37,701 bases of DNA. It comes from Gammaproteobacteria bacterium. Lineage in GTDB: Bacteria > Pseudomonadota > Gammaproteobacteria > SZUA-140. The notes under the pieces were generated by a model. It made no database searches. It was given only the letters and a program-made list of their open reading frames with translations, and was not told where the DNA came from. The stretch is from contig WGNS01000061.1 of assembly GCA_016124415.1 (NCBI GenBank), positions 1-37,701 of the forward strand, in the 5' to 3' direction. A program made the position numbers and the translations under genes. Position 1 is the stretch's first letter. Each line of letters begins with the position of its first letter. Shown here one piece after another: positions 17,563-25,642 of this stretch.

Positions 17563-18086
17563 GGACTGCCTCCCTATCACGATGATCCGAATCAGTTACC
17601 CACTCAAGGAACGTCCGATCCACCCATAGGCATCCATTTCATTCGAAATGAATCAGCGACATCCTCATGACTTTAGGTATTAATGGACTGGAAACAACCG
17701 AGCCCAGATGCGATTGAAAGGCTCAGTATTTCTATATGTCGTCCCTCATTCAGACTGCGCGGCCAAGCCCGGTTTTGCGCCCTTTCGGGGCGCCCGATCC
17801 TGCCTCATCTTGACGGGGTCACCGAAGAAATGCGGGCAACTCACGTGCGCTACCCGTTAGAACTCGCATCGCAACGTCGCATTCGTAAATCCATGCGCGC
17901 TTTGACGGATTTCAGTATCCAAATATCGAGGGACATGCTCTGTCACTTCCGTTACATTCCTTAGGGACATACTGAAGGGGTAATCCATTCTTAAGGGGTA
18001 TTCCGCGAGGTGCGTCACAAAAACGCATATAACGATACAATTCAAATGGATATTGTGTATCGAGAGATACAACAAGACGGAGAAAA
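17563..18086. other. 524-base gene-poor region
   Basis: No gene is supported. Visible elements are a GCGCCC-TTTCG-GGGCGC hairpin (17777-17793), an imperfect 12-base direct repeat AAGGGGTA(AT/TT)CC near 17974 and 17992, and TGTATC-GAGA-GATACA (18056-18071), which lies just past the end of the cupin remnant. Confidence 0.45.
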
Positions 18087-18293
18087 TCATTCATCAAGTG
18101 TGCCGTCCTTGTGCACGAACCGCCATCGGCCGTCCACCTCCAACGCACGCAAATCATCGTCGGGATAGAGCCCGTCGTCGCCCGGCGTACGATCGCCGAC
18201 ATCGAGATAAACGACCTCTTCCCCGGTCGCGTTGATCAGACAATGTCCATTACCCGTCCCGTCCTTGCTTCGGCCCAGGATTTTTTGAGACAA
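18087..18293 (-). pseudogene. Cupin-domain protein remnant (C-terminal part only)
   Basis: The frame encodes NGHCLINATGEEVVYLDVGDR followed by TPGDDGLYPDDDLRA and WRFVHKDGT, which is the usual C-terminal third of a single-domain cupin protein (about 160 aa when intact). The cupin metal motifs normally found upstream are missing. The track start is a TTG without a ribosome site, and a stop codon in this frame lies about 55 bases upstream of it. The fragment is therefore best read as a decayed gene. A GATACA hairpin follows the stop. Confidence 0.6.
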
Positions 18294-18487
18294 GAGACCT
18301 ACTCGTATGGTTTTCCAGCTTACAGATCAAAATCGCCGCCATCCCGCGGTCTTCCGGTTCGAGTATGGCGTTGGATGCGCTCTATCTCTTCCTCACGACC
18401 ACTGGCGCTTGAAAAGTAGGCCACCCGTTCTCAACCCTGTCTTCGTGGCCATTAATAAACATATTTCAATGGGTTAAGAGGTTAAGG

Positions 18488-18516
18488 TTGCCGATTTTGA
18501 GCAACGCGCATATACT
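18488..18516 (+). promoter_or_regulatory. Promoter of the PEP-CTERM gene
   Basis: TTGCCG (18488-18493) and TATACT (18511-18516) are separated by 17 bp, ahead of the gene starting at 18568, giving a leader of about 45 bases. Confidence 0.55.
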
Positions 18517-18567
18517 AGTGGCTCGTCTAATGACAAGGTTATTTATTGTGACAGCGGAGGGAGCGGT

Positions 18568-18762
18568 ATGAAGACGACAAAGATACTCGTGGGTATGGCG
18601 CTGATGGCGGCATGCATGGCCAGCAGTGCGGTGTGGGCTTCTGGTGGTGAATATGATCATGGTTCCGCCACGATCCCTGAACCCAGCGTCTTGGCCTTGA
18701 CGCTTGCCGGCGTGATTGGTGCGGGCGTCGCCGCCAGAGCGGCTCGCAATAAGAAAAAGTAG
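18568..18762 (+). CDS. Very short PEP-CTERM protein
   Basis: 64 aa. Signal peptide about 1-24 (KTTKILVGMALMAACMASSAVWA-SG), then only about a dozen residues (SGGEYDHGSATI), then a PEP-CTERM sorting signal: PEP at 37-39, hydrophobic ALTLAGVIGAGVAA, and a basic end RAARNKKK. PEP-CTERM proteins are handled by exosortase (EpsH/XrtA) in exopolysaccharide-producing Gram-negatives. Processing at both ends would release a tiny peptide, so this may be a minimal surface or matrix peptide, or a decayed substrate. The gene has a good promoter, GGAGGG before the ATG and a strong terminator, all arguing for expression. No exosortase gene is in the window. Confidence 0.82.
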   Translation: MKTTKILVGMALMAACMASSAVWASGGEYDHGSATIPEPSVLALTLAGVIGAGVAARAARNKKK

Positions 18763-18776
18763 TCGAGTTTCATTGA

Positions 18777-18801
18777 GAAGGCTGCCCGTAAGGCAGCCTT
18801 C
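18777..18801 (+). terminator. Rho-independent-type terminator of the PEP-CTERM gene
   Basis: GAAGGCTGCC (18777-18786) and GGCAGCCTTC (18792-18801) form a perfect 10-bp stem around CGTAA, 15 bases after the stop, followed by the short pyrimidine-rich stretch TTCAT. Confidence 0.75.
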
Positions 18802-19082
18802 TTCATATCCGAATAGAGAGATCAAGGGGTCAGCACATTTGATCTCGATAGCTTTGCTTTTACGATCGCTGCCGTGCGGCTGCTTTCTTACCCGTCGCGT
18901 TAACATCCGTTGTATCTCATCCCGAAAACGCTCAGAGCCAACAACTGTGCATTTCCGGGTATGCTTACGTATTACATCTAAGCCGAGTGCAAATAGCGTA
19001 CGGAAAGCCTAACCACCCCCCCCAATGGGCTAATACTTAAGTACCAAAATCGGACGCGCTCATCTTCTGCGCCGATACCCCA

Positions 19083-19676
19083 TCACCCCCAATATCCCGG
19101 CGTGGCCCTGGTGATCCTGAAAAACGATTCGAGCAACTTCGGGTCGTAATAACGCGATTCACGCTCCATCATGCGCATGGCGTCGCCCGGAGATATGCCC
19201 TTGTGATAGGATGTGTCGTTGGTGATGGCGTCGTACGAATCCGCGATTCTGAGCACGCGCGCAAGTACGGGAATGTCGGTCGCGGAAAGTCCGTCCGGAT
19301 ATCCGGTGCCGTCGTAATTTTCGTGGTGGTGATACACCATATCGAGGATTCGAGCATCCAGTCCCAGCGGCGCCAATAGGTCGCGACCGCTCTCCGTATG
19401 CTTTTTGATCAACGCGAACTCGTCTTTAGTCAAGAACGCGGGTTTGTGCAGAATTTCGTCGTGAACCGACAGCTTGCCGATGTCGTGAATCCGTGCGCCC
19501 ATGGAAAGCAATTCGATATCCTTTTCCGAAAATCCGAGCGCCTTGCCGAACGGCTCCACACTGTCCCCGACACGTTGATGATGGGCGCACAGATCAAGGT
19601 CTCTCATCCTGATTACGCCAAGCACGAAATCCGCTACATTTACCGTCCCGGATGCCTTGAACTCAACCTGCACCAT
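19083..19676 (-). CDS. Stand-alone HD-GYP domain phosphohydrolase
   Basis: 197 aa. HD-GYP enzymes hydrolyse cyclic-di-GMP to pGpG or GMP using a bi- or trinuclear metal centre. The HD pair is in GARIHDIGKLSVHDEIL (64-65), and the GYP signature region reads HHHENYDGTGYPDGL (116-130), with further metal-binding candidates in KKHTESGRDLL and IADSYDAIT. No receiver or sensor domain is attached and there is no membrane segment. The start at ATG 19676 is backed by GGAGAGGTGG; the 19 residues before it in the track lack conservation features. The gene stands alone, so its input is unknown. Confidence 0.9.
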   Translation of the reverse strand: MVQVEFKASGTVNVADFVLGVIRMRDLDLCAHHQRVGDSVEPFGKALGFSEKDIELLSMGARIHDIGKLSVHDEILHKPAFLTKDEFALIKKHTESGRDLLAPLGLDARILDMVYHHHENYDGTGYPDGLSATDIPVLARVLRIADSYDAITNDTSYHKGISPGDAMRMMERESRYYDPKLLESFFRITRATPGYWG

Positions 19677-20275
19677 ATCCACCTCTCCATTGGCTTCTTT
19701 CGAACAATCCCTTCCCGCCCCATGAAACCTCAAGATCAGGGCCTGTTCGGGAAATCGATCTACGAATTGTGAAATTCCGGTTCTTCAACCACTCCTTTGG
19801 CAATCAGAAAAAGCGTTTGGAAACGACGCGAAGTATGACCGTCCCGTAATGAATTTTGCGGGCACGAAAAACGTCAAAATCGAATGGGGAAAAGTTAAGA
19901 AGAAATTGAGCGGATAGACGGCTGAGACAATAACCCGCCCTGCCGCAGGAAAGCGCTCCCGGCGACAACAGATACCACAACAGCCGACGATTCCATGAAT
20001 CCATGGCGCCGCCCATCCAGAACGACATTGCATATAGCCCTCCGGCAGTCTGCAACGAATATCCTTTTATCCTGTAGGATAAAGCTAACGGCGCCCTCCG
20101 CGGATGTCAATCACCCATACGGGTGGAATCGTAACCGACACCCCTATCACTCGGCGTTATTGGCGAATAGAATAGGAATTTCCTCGACAATGACCGAACG
20201 CCGATTTTCCGATTGCGGATCGGTTGTTACCGCTCTCGATAACGTCAACGTCAACCGATAGAAGGGGAATTGCGT
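19677..20275. other. Divergent intergenic region, about 600 bases
   Basis: No gene is supported between the HD-GYP gene and moaB. It contains a perfect palindrome TTTATCC-TGTA-GGATAAA (20066-20083) and a small CACCC-ATAC-GGGTG stem near 20110. Promoters of both flanking genes should lie here, but I could not place them with confidence. Confidence 0.45.
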
Positions 20276-20779
20276 TTGATCGCCATCAACATCGCCGTGC
20301 TCACCGTCTCCGATACCCGCACCCCGGATAACGATGTCTCGGGGAAACTGCTCTCGGACCGCGTTCGATCGACCGGACACCGTCTTGGCGCGCACATGCT
20401 CGTCAAGGACGATATTCATCACGTTCGCGCCCGGTTGTGCCAATGGATCATCGATGAAGGCATCGACGCGGTGATCGTCAACGGCGGCACCGGCCTGACC
20501 GGCAGGGACGGCACGCCCGAGGCGGTGAAGGTATTGCTCGACAAGGAGATCGAGGGTTTCGGCGAATTGTTTCGCCAGCTTTCCTATGCCGAGATCGGCA
20601 CATCGACGATCGCGTCCCGCGCGCTCGCGGGCGTCGCCAACGGCACCTTCATCTTTTGCATCCCGGGATCGCCGAGCGCTTGCGAACTGGCCTGGGATCA
20701 GCTGATCTCGCTGCAACTCAACAGCGACACCCGACCCTGCAATCTCGTCCAACTCATACCGCGGCTGAAGGAGAAATAG
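20276..20779 (+). CDS. moaB: Molybdenum cofactor biosynthesis protein MoaB
   Basis: 167 aa from the chosen start. MoaB/MogA proteins adenylylate molybdopterin before molybdate insertion. Family landmarks: IAVLTVSDTRTPDNDVSG, VIVNGGTGLTGRDGTPEAV (nucleotide/pterin-binding GGTG loop), and GTSTIASRALAGVANGTFIFCIPGSPSACELAW. The ending TRPCNLVQLIPRLK matches MoaB rather than MogA. Two TTG starts are possible (20270 and 20276). AAGGGG at 20262-20267 gives an eight-base spacing to the second, so that one is used. It is first in a tight moaB-moeA-mobA operon, convergent with nasA, whose product needs this cofactor. Confidence 0.92.
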   Translation: MIAINIAVLTVSDTRTPDNDVSGKLLSDRVRSTGHRLGAHMLVKDDIHHVRARLCQWIIDEGIDAVIVNGGTGLTGRDGTPEAVKVLLDKEIEGFGELFRQLSYAEIGTSTIASRALAGVANGTFIFCIPGSPSACELAWDQLISLQLNSDTRPCNLVQLIPRLKEK

Positions 20780-20783
20780 CGAA

Positions 20784-22022
20784 ATGGATAACGCCTGCGA
20801 CACCGGCAAACCCGCCCCGCTGCCTGAAGAAGAGGTCTTACGGCTGCTGTGCGAGGCCGCGCGACCGATCGAACGGACGGAACGCCTGCGGCTGGAGGAA
20901 TGCCACGGCCGCATACTCGCCGAGACGTTGACCGCGCCGATGGACGTTCCGCCAGCCGACAACAGCGCCATGGACGGTTATGCGGTGCGGGCGGCCGATT
21001 GCGCCAAAGCCGATGCCCGACTCTGGGTCTCGCAACACATCCCGGCCGGCGCCACGGGCAAAGCGCTCAAACCGCAGGCGGCGGCGCGTATCTTCACGGG
21101 CGCCCCTCTGCCGCCGGGCGCCGACGCGGTCGTCATGCAGGAATGCTGCGGGACGGAGGGGGAAGACATCATCGTCGCCGAACCCGTCCGGCCCGGCGAC
21201 AACGTCCGCCGACGCGGCGAGGACATCGCCAAGGACAGTGAACTGTTACATCAAGGCACGCGCTTGCAACCGCAGCACGTCGGCTTGGCGGCGTCCGTCG
21301 GACTCAACCGGCTCAAGGTCTACAAGCGCCTGCGGGTCGCGGTGTTTTTCACGGGCGACGAGCTGACGGCCCCCGGGAATCCGCTCACACCCGGAAAGAT
21401 CTACAACTCGAACCGCTACGTCCTGACCGGCCTGTTGCAGCGGCTGGGCTGCGAGGTCGTCGACTTGGGCGATGTCCCGGACAACGTCTTCGCCACCCGC
21501 GAAGTGCTGGATCATGCCAGGACCACAGCGGACGTCATCATCACGAGCGGGGGCGTCTCGGTCGGCGAGGAAGACCATGTGCGCAACGCGGTCGCGGCGC
21601 TCGGCAAGCTCGAACTCTGGAACATCGCCATCAAACCCGGCAAACCGCTGGCCTTCGGGCATGTCGGCGAAACGCCGTTCTTCGGCCTCCCCGGCAATCC
21701 CGTCGCCCTGTTCATCACGTGCTGCCTCTACGCCCGCCCTTTCCTGCAAATCTGCCAGGGACGCACTTATCGACCGCCCCGTTTCATGTGGCTGCGCGCC
21801 GGATTCGAGCGGCCTCATCCGCATAGCCGCCGGGAATATCTGCGCGCGCGCGTCGAGTCGACCACCGAACAGCAGGATTTCGTGAAACTGTACCCCCATC
21901 AGGGCTCCGGCGTTCTGAACTCGCTGGCCTGGGCCGAGGGGCTCGCCTGCATCCCCGAAGGCAGCCGGATCGAAAAAGGCGATATGGTGCGTTATCTGCC
22001 GCTCGAGGCGCTGTTCGATTGA
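20784..22022 (+). CDS. moeA: Molybdopterin molybdenumtransferase MoeA
   Basis: 412 aa, the normal size. MoeA inserts molybdate into adenylylated molybdopterin. Conserved segments: VPPADNSAMDGYAVRAAD near the N-terminus, RIFTGAPLPPGADAVVMQE, DNVRRRGEDIAKDSELL, FFTGDELTAPG and IITSGGVSVGEEDHV (pterin-binding), followed by IKPGKPLAFG and FGLPGNPVALFI. The ATG follows four bases after the moaB stop, with AAGGAG inside the moaB end. The stop overlaps the TTG start of mobA (TTGA), indicating coupled translation. Confidence 0.95.
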   Translation: MDNACDTGKPAPLPEEEVLRLLCEAARPIERTERLRLEECHGRILAETLTAPMDVPPADNSAMDGYAVRAADCAKADARLWVSQHIPAGATGKALKPQAAARIFTGAPLPPGADAVVMQECCGTEGEDIIVAEPVRPGDNVRRRGEDIAKDSELLHQGTRLQPQHVGLAASVGLNRLKVYKRLRVAVFFTGDELTAPGNPLTPGKIYNSNRYVLTGLLQRLGCEVVDLGDVPDNVFATREVLDHARTTADVIITSGGVSVGEEDHVRNAVAALGKLELWNIAIKPGKPLAFGHVGETPFFGLPGNPVALFITCCLYARPFLQICQGRTYRPPRFMWLRAGFERPHPHSRREYLRARVESTTEQQDFVKLYPHQGSGVLNSLAWAEGLACIPEGSRIEKGDMVRYLPLEALFD

Positions 22023-22642
22023 CGTCCGCCCAGACCTCCACCCAGACGCGCGCCCAAGTCAGCGCGGTCATCCTCTCGGGCGGCCGATCGCGGCGCATGG
22101 ACGGACGCGACAAGGCCTTCGTCGAGATCCACGGCCGTCCGCTCATCGAGCGGGTCATCGAGACATTGCGTCCCCAGGTCGGGGAACTCTTCATCTCGGC
22201 GAATCCCGACGACCCGCGCTATCGCTCGCTCGGATCGGAAGTGCTCCCCGATCCCGTGGGGCCCGATTTCGGCCCGCTCGCGGGCATCCTTGCCGGACTG
22301 GAGCGAACGAAGTCCCCTTACCTCCTGACCGCGCCCTGCGACGTCCCCTTCCTGCCCGATACGCTCGCGGAACGCCTTCTGGCGCGAATCAAATCGACAG
22401 GCGCCCGCGTCGCGACCGCCGCCGACGGCGACCGCCTGCACGGCACGATCTCATTGCTTGAACGCGGACTCGCCGACGACCTGCGCGCCTACATCGAAAA
22501 CGGCGGACGCAAGGTTCGCGACTGGCTGGAAGAAAACGGCTGCGAGGCCGTGGATTTTTCCGATGCGCCGAACGCCTTCCTAAATATCAACAGCCCGGAT
22601 GACCGTGCGCGCGCGGAATCGATGCTTCCACTTCCGAAGTAA
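22019..22642 (+). CDS. mobA: Molybdenum cofactor guanylyltransferase MobA
   Basis: 207 aa. MobA adds GMP to molybdopterin to form the bis-MGD cofactor required by DMSO-reductase-family enzymes such as NasA. The nucleotidyltransferase signature is VILSGGRSRRMDGRDKAFV (canonical LAGGxSxRMGGxDK). Further family segments are GPDFGPLAGILAGLE, TAPCDVPFLPDTLAERL and AFLNINSPDD. It starts at TTG overlapping the moeA stop. It ends only three bases from the end of the convergent nasA, leaving no room for a separate terminator. Confidence 0.94.
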   Translation: MTSAQTSTQTRAQVSAVILSGGRSRRMDGRDKAFVEIHGRPLIERVIETLRPQVGELFISANPDDPRYRSLGSEVLPDPVGPDFGPLAGILAGLERTKSPYLLTAPCDVPFLPDTLAERLLARIKSTGARVATAADGDRLHGTISLLERGLADDLRAYIENGGRKVRDWLEENGCEAVDFSDAPNAFLNINSPDDRARAESMLPLPK

Positions 22643-22645
22643 CGA

Positions 22646-25309
22646 TCACTTTTTCGCTTCGAGCATGGCGCGAAGTTCCGGAACACACGAGCCGCAATTC
22701 GTGCCCGCCCGGAGCGCCTTGCCGATCGCCTCCACGCTGGAGAGCTTCTGCTCCCGAATGGCCGCTTCAATGGTTTTAACGCCGACCGAAAAACACGCGC
22801 AGACGATGCGGCCGGCATCGGTCTGTCCCTCGGGCGAGCGGCCCAGCAAGAGCCCCCGGCGTTCGGCTGCGGTCAACGATTCGCTCTCGAACAGTCCGGC
22901 CAGCCAGTCGCGGGACGGCAGTTCACCACCCGGCGAGATGAACACGCAACTCTCGACCCGATTCCCGACCATGCGTACGCCGCGATAGCGCTGGCCGCGC
23001 GCGTCGTGATATTCGATCCATTCCACGTCGTCGTCGGAACGGCAAAGCGCGTCCCTCGCCCATGCCGGCCAATCGGGGTCGGTCTCCCGGCCAGCGATTT
23101 CGTAGCGATAAAAGCCCGCCCCCTGGGCGCGCACCCAATACTCGACCCCGCTCAAATCGAGTTTGCGACGGCTCAGGATGAACCCCTGCCAGGCGGCGGG
23201 ATAAGGGATGACGCGCACCGGCGTCTGTTTTGACTCGGGCTGCCCCGAAACCGGATCGACCACCGGATTGACGACGGCGTCGATCCGGGCATGGCTCGCG
23301 AACTGGTCGCTCCAATGCATGGGCACGAATACGCTGCCCCGATGCTGGTAACCGTCGCCGCGCACCCGCACCAGCACCTCGCCCCAGCGGCTGAATACCC
23401 GGGCGAGTCCGCCATCCGTGAGGCCGTAAGCGGCGATGTCCAATGGATGCATCTCGACGTAGGGTTCGGGCGTGTGTTCGCCGAGGCGCGCCGCCTTGCC
23501 GGTACGAGTCATGCTGTGCCACTGGTCGCGGACACGGCCGGTGTTCAAGGTCAGCGGAAAATTCTCGCCGGCCGAATTCCTGGGCGGCCTCGGTTTGACG
23601 GGAATCAGCCGCGCCTTGCGCGTCGCCGTAAAGAAGCGACGGTCGGAAAACATGCGCGCCGTGCCTTCGCCGCCGCGCACAGGCCATTGGACGGGTTTCA
23701 AAGCATCATATTCCGCGTCGGACATGCCGCCCAATGCGAAGATATCGAAGTCGCGCGCCCCCTGATTCTCGGCGCCCGACAATAAGGCGTGCTCGCGAAA
23801 GATCTCGGCGACCGAACCGTAGTCGAACGCGCGCCCGAACCCCATGCGCTTGGCGACCTCGGCGATCGTCCACCAGTCGGGCCGGGCCTCGCCCGGCGCC
23901 GCCAGAAACGCGCGTTGACGCGAGATCCGTCGCTCCGAGTTCGTGACCGTGCCGCCCTTCTCGCCCCAGGCCAGGGCGGGTAACAGCACGTGCGCCAGGC
24001 GAGTCGTATCGGTCTCCCGCACGACGTCGGAGACCACGACGAATTCGCACTTCTCGAGTGCCGCCTTGACCCGATCGGCATCGGGCAAACTGAAGACCGG
24101 ATTCGTGGCCATGATCCAGACCGCCTTGACCTTCCCTTCGCCGATGGCCTCGAACAGATCGACGGCCTTGTATCCCGGCTTGTCGGCGATGACCGGGGAT
24201 TGCCAAAAGGACTGCACGATGCGGCGATGATCCGGATTATCGATCTCCATGTGCGCGGCCAGCATATTGGCCAAGCCTCCGACCTCGCGTCCGCCCATGG
24301 CGTTGGGCTGCCCGGTGAACGAAAACGGCCCCATGCCGATGCGGCCGATACGGCCCGTCAACAAATGGCAGTTGATGATGGCGTTGACCTTGTCGGTGCC
24401 GCTCGACGATTGATTGATGCCCTGCGAATAGACCGTGACGACGCGCTCCGTGCGGGCGAACAGGCGGAAGAATTCGGTCACCATGTCGTCGGGCAGGCCG
24501 CAGCTCCACCCCACCGACGCGATATCCGGGGCGCTTTCGCGTGCAACCGCCAGCGCCTCGCCGAGACCCTCGGTATGGTTGTCGACGAACTGCCGATCGA
24601 TCTCCCCGACCCGGTCCAGATAAGCGAGCAGACCGTTGAACAACACGGCGTCGCTGCCCGGATTCAAGGGCAGATGCAGGTCCGCGACGTCGCAGGTCGC
24701 GGTCTTGCGCGGATCAATCACGACGACCTTCAAATCGCCGTGTTGGCGCTTGGCCGCGACGATGCGCTGATAGAGCACGGGATGACACCAAGCCGCGTTG
24801 GTGCCGGTGAGCACGATGAGTCGCGCCCTTTCCAGATCCTCGTAGCAGCACGGCACCGTGTCCGAACCGAAGGCCCGCTTATGCCCGGCGACCGAGGACG
24901 ACATGCAGAGCCGCGAGTTGGTGTCGATGTTCGCGGTGCCGATGAAGCCCTTCATGAGCTTATTGGCGACGTAATAGTCTTCGCTCAACAACTGCCCGGA
25001 GACGTACATCGCCACGGCGTCCGGACCGTGCGCGTCGATGACGCGCTTGAAGCCTTCGGCCACGGTATCGAGCGCGCGATCCCAATCGGCGACTTCGCCG
25101 CCGATCATGGGCGCAAGCAAGCGTCCTTCCAGATCGAGGGTCTGGCCGAGCGCGGCCCCCTTCGAACACAAACGCCCGAAATTGGACGGGTGGTCCGGGT
25201 CTCCTTTTACGGTGACGTCATTCCCCGCTACCGATGCGATGACGCCGCAACCTACGCCGCAATAGGGACAGGTCGTCGCGGTGGACCTACGCTCCATCGC
25301 GGGCGGCAT
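22646..25309 (-). CDS. nasA: Assimilatory nitrate reductase catalytic subunit with C-terminal BFD-type [2Fe-2S] domain
   Basis: 887 aa. Reduces nitrate to nitrite in the cytoplasm. The N-terminal [4Fe-4S] site has Cys14, 17, 21 and 48 (TCPYCGVGCG, GRLCSKG). The Mo ligand is Cys135 in DTNSRLCMSSSV. Mo-bisMGD segments include SQGINQSSSGTDKVNAI, GQPNAMGGREVGG and MATNPVFSLPDADRV. Residues 834-887 form a BFD-like [2Fe-2S] domain (CACFSVG…NCGSC), as in NasA/NasC rather than the shorter NarB. No NADH-binding partner (NasB/NasC reductase) is in the window, so the electron donor is open. The start overlaps the nirD stop by one base (TAATG); an internal ATG four codons on is possible. Last gene of the operon. 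Confidence 0.95.
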   Translation of the reverse strand: MPPAMERRSTATTCPYCGVGCGVIASVAGNDVTVKGDPDHPSNFGRLCSKGAALGQTLDLEGRLLAPMIGGEVADWDRALDTVAEGFKRVIDAHGPDAVAMYVSGQLLSEDYYVANKLMKGFIGTANIDTNSRLCMSSSVAGHKRAFGSDTVPCCYEDLERARLIVLTGTNAAWCHPVLYQRIVAAKRQHGDLKVVVIDPRKTATCDVADLHLPLNPGSDAVLFNGLLAYLDRVGEIDRQFVDNHTEGLGEALAVARESAPDIASVGWSCGLPDDMVTEFFRLFARTERVVTVYSQGINQSSSGTDKVNAIINCHLLTGRIGRIGMGPFSFTGQPNAMGGREVGGLANMLAAHMEIDNPDHRRIVQSFWQSPVIADKPGYKAVDLFEAIGEGKVKAVWIMATNPVFSLPDADRVKAALEKCEFVVVSDVVRETDTTRLAHVLLPALAWGEKGGTVTNSERRISRQRAFLAAPGEARPDWWTIAEVAKRMGFGRAFDYGSVAEIFREHALLSGAENQGARDFDIFALGGMSDAEYDALKPVQWPVRGGEGTARMFSDRRFFTATRKARLIPVKPRPPRNSAGENFPLTLNTGRVRDQWHSMTRTGKAARLGEHTPEPYVEMHPLDIAAYGLTDGGLARVFSRWGEVLVRVRGDGYQHRGSVFVPMHWSDQFASHARIDAVVNPVVDPVSGQPESKQTPVRVIPYPAAWQGFILSRRKLDLSGVEYWVRAQGAGFYRYEIAGRETDPDWPAWARDALCRSDDDVEWIEYHDARGQRYRGVRMVGNRVESCVFISPGGELPSRDWLAGLFESESLTAAERRGLLLGRSPEGQTDAGRIVCACFSVGVKTIEAAIREQKLSSVEAIGKALRAGTNCGSCVPELRAMLEAKK

Positions 25310-25626
25310 TAGTCACCGGACAATTGCAGATAGACCGTGCCGCCTTCGACCTTGGTCTCGAAACGCGCGGCGCAGCCCTCGTCCGGGGCCACGGCCTGCC
25401 CCGTCGCAAGTTCGATGTTCCAATTATGCAAGGGACAAGTCACGCGCGCACCGTGCACGATACCCTGGCTCAACGGTCCGCCCTTGTGCGGACAATGATC
25501 CCGCAACGCGAAGACCTCGTCGTCCAGCGTACGGAAGATCCCGATATTGCCGCTCCCGGTCTTCACGACCCTGGCGCCCTGGCGCGGAATTTCATCGAGC
25601 GAACCTATTTCAATCCAATCGGACAT
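25309..25626 (-). CDS. nirD: Nitrite reductase small subunit NirD (Rieske-type)
   Basis: 105 aa, typical NirD length. The Rieske-type cluster motif is complete: CPHKGGPLSQG and CPLHNWNIEL, giving two Cys and two His ligands. With NirB it forms the NADH-dependent siroheme nitrite reductase, making ammonium in the cytoplasm. AGGA lies nine bases before the ATG. It starts 16 bases after nirB, and its stop overlaps the nasA start. Confidence 0.95.
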   Translation of the reverse strand: MSDWIEIGSLDEIPRQGARVVKTGSGNIGIFRTLDDEVFALRDHCPHKGGPLSQGIVHGARVTCPLHNWNIELATGQAVAPDEGCAARFETKVEGGTVYLQLSGD

Positions 25627-25642
25627 GTTTCAAATTCCTCGT

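Noticed and set aside
18466-18906. 146-codon minus-strand ORF over the PEP-CTERM gene
   Set aside because: The plus-strand gene has promoter, ribosome site, signal peptide, sorting signal and terminator. The antisense frame has none.
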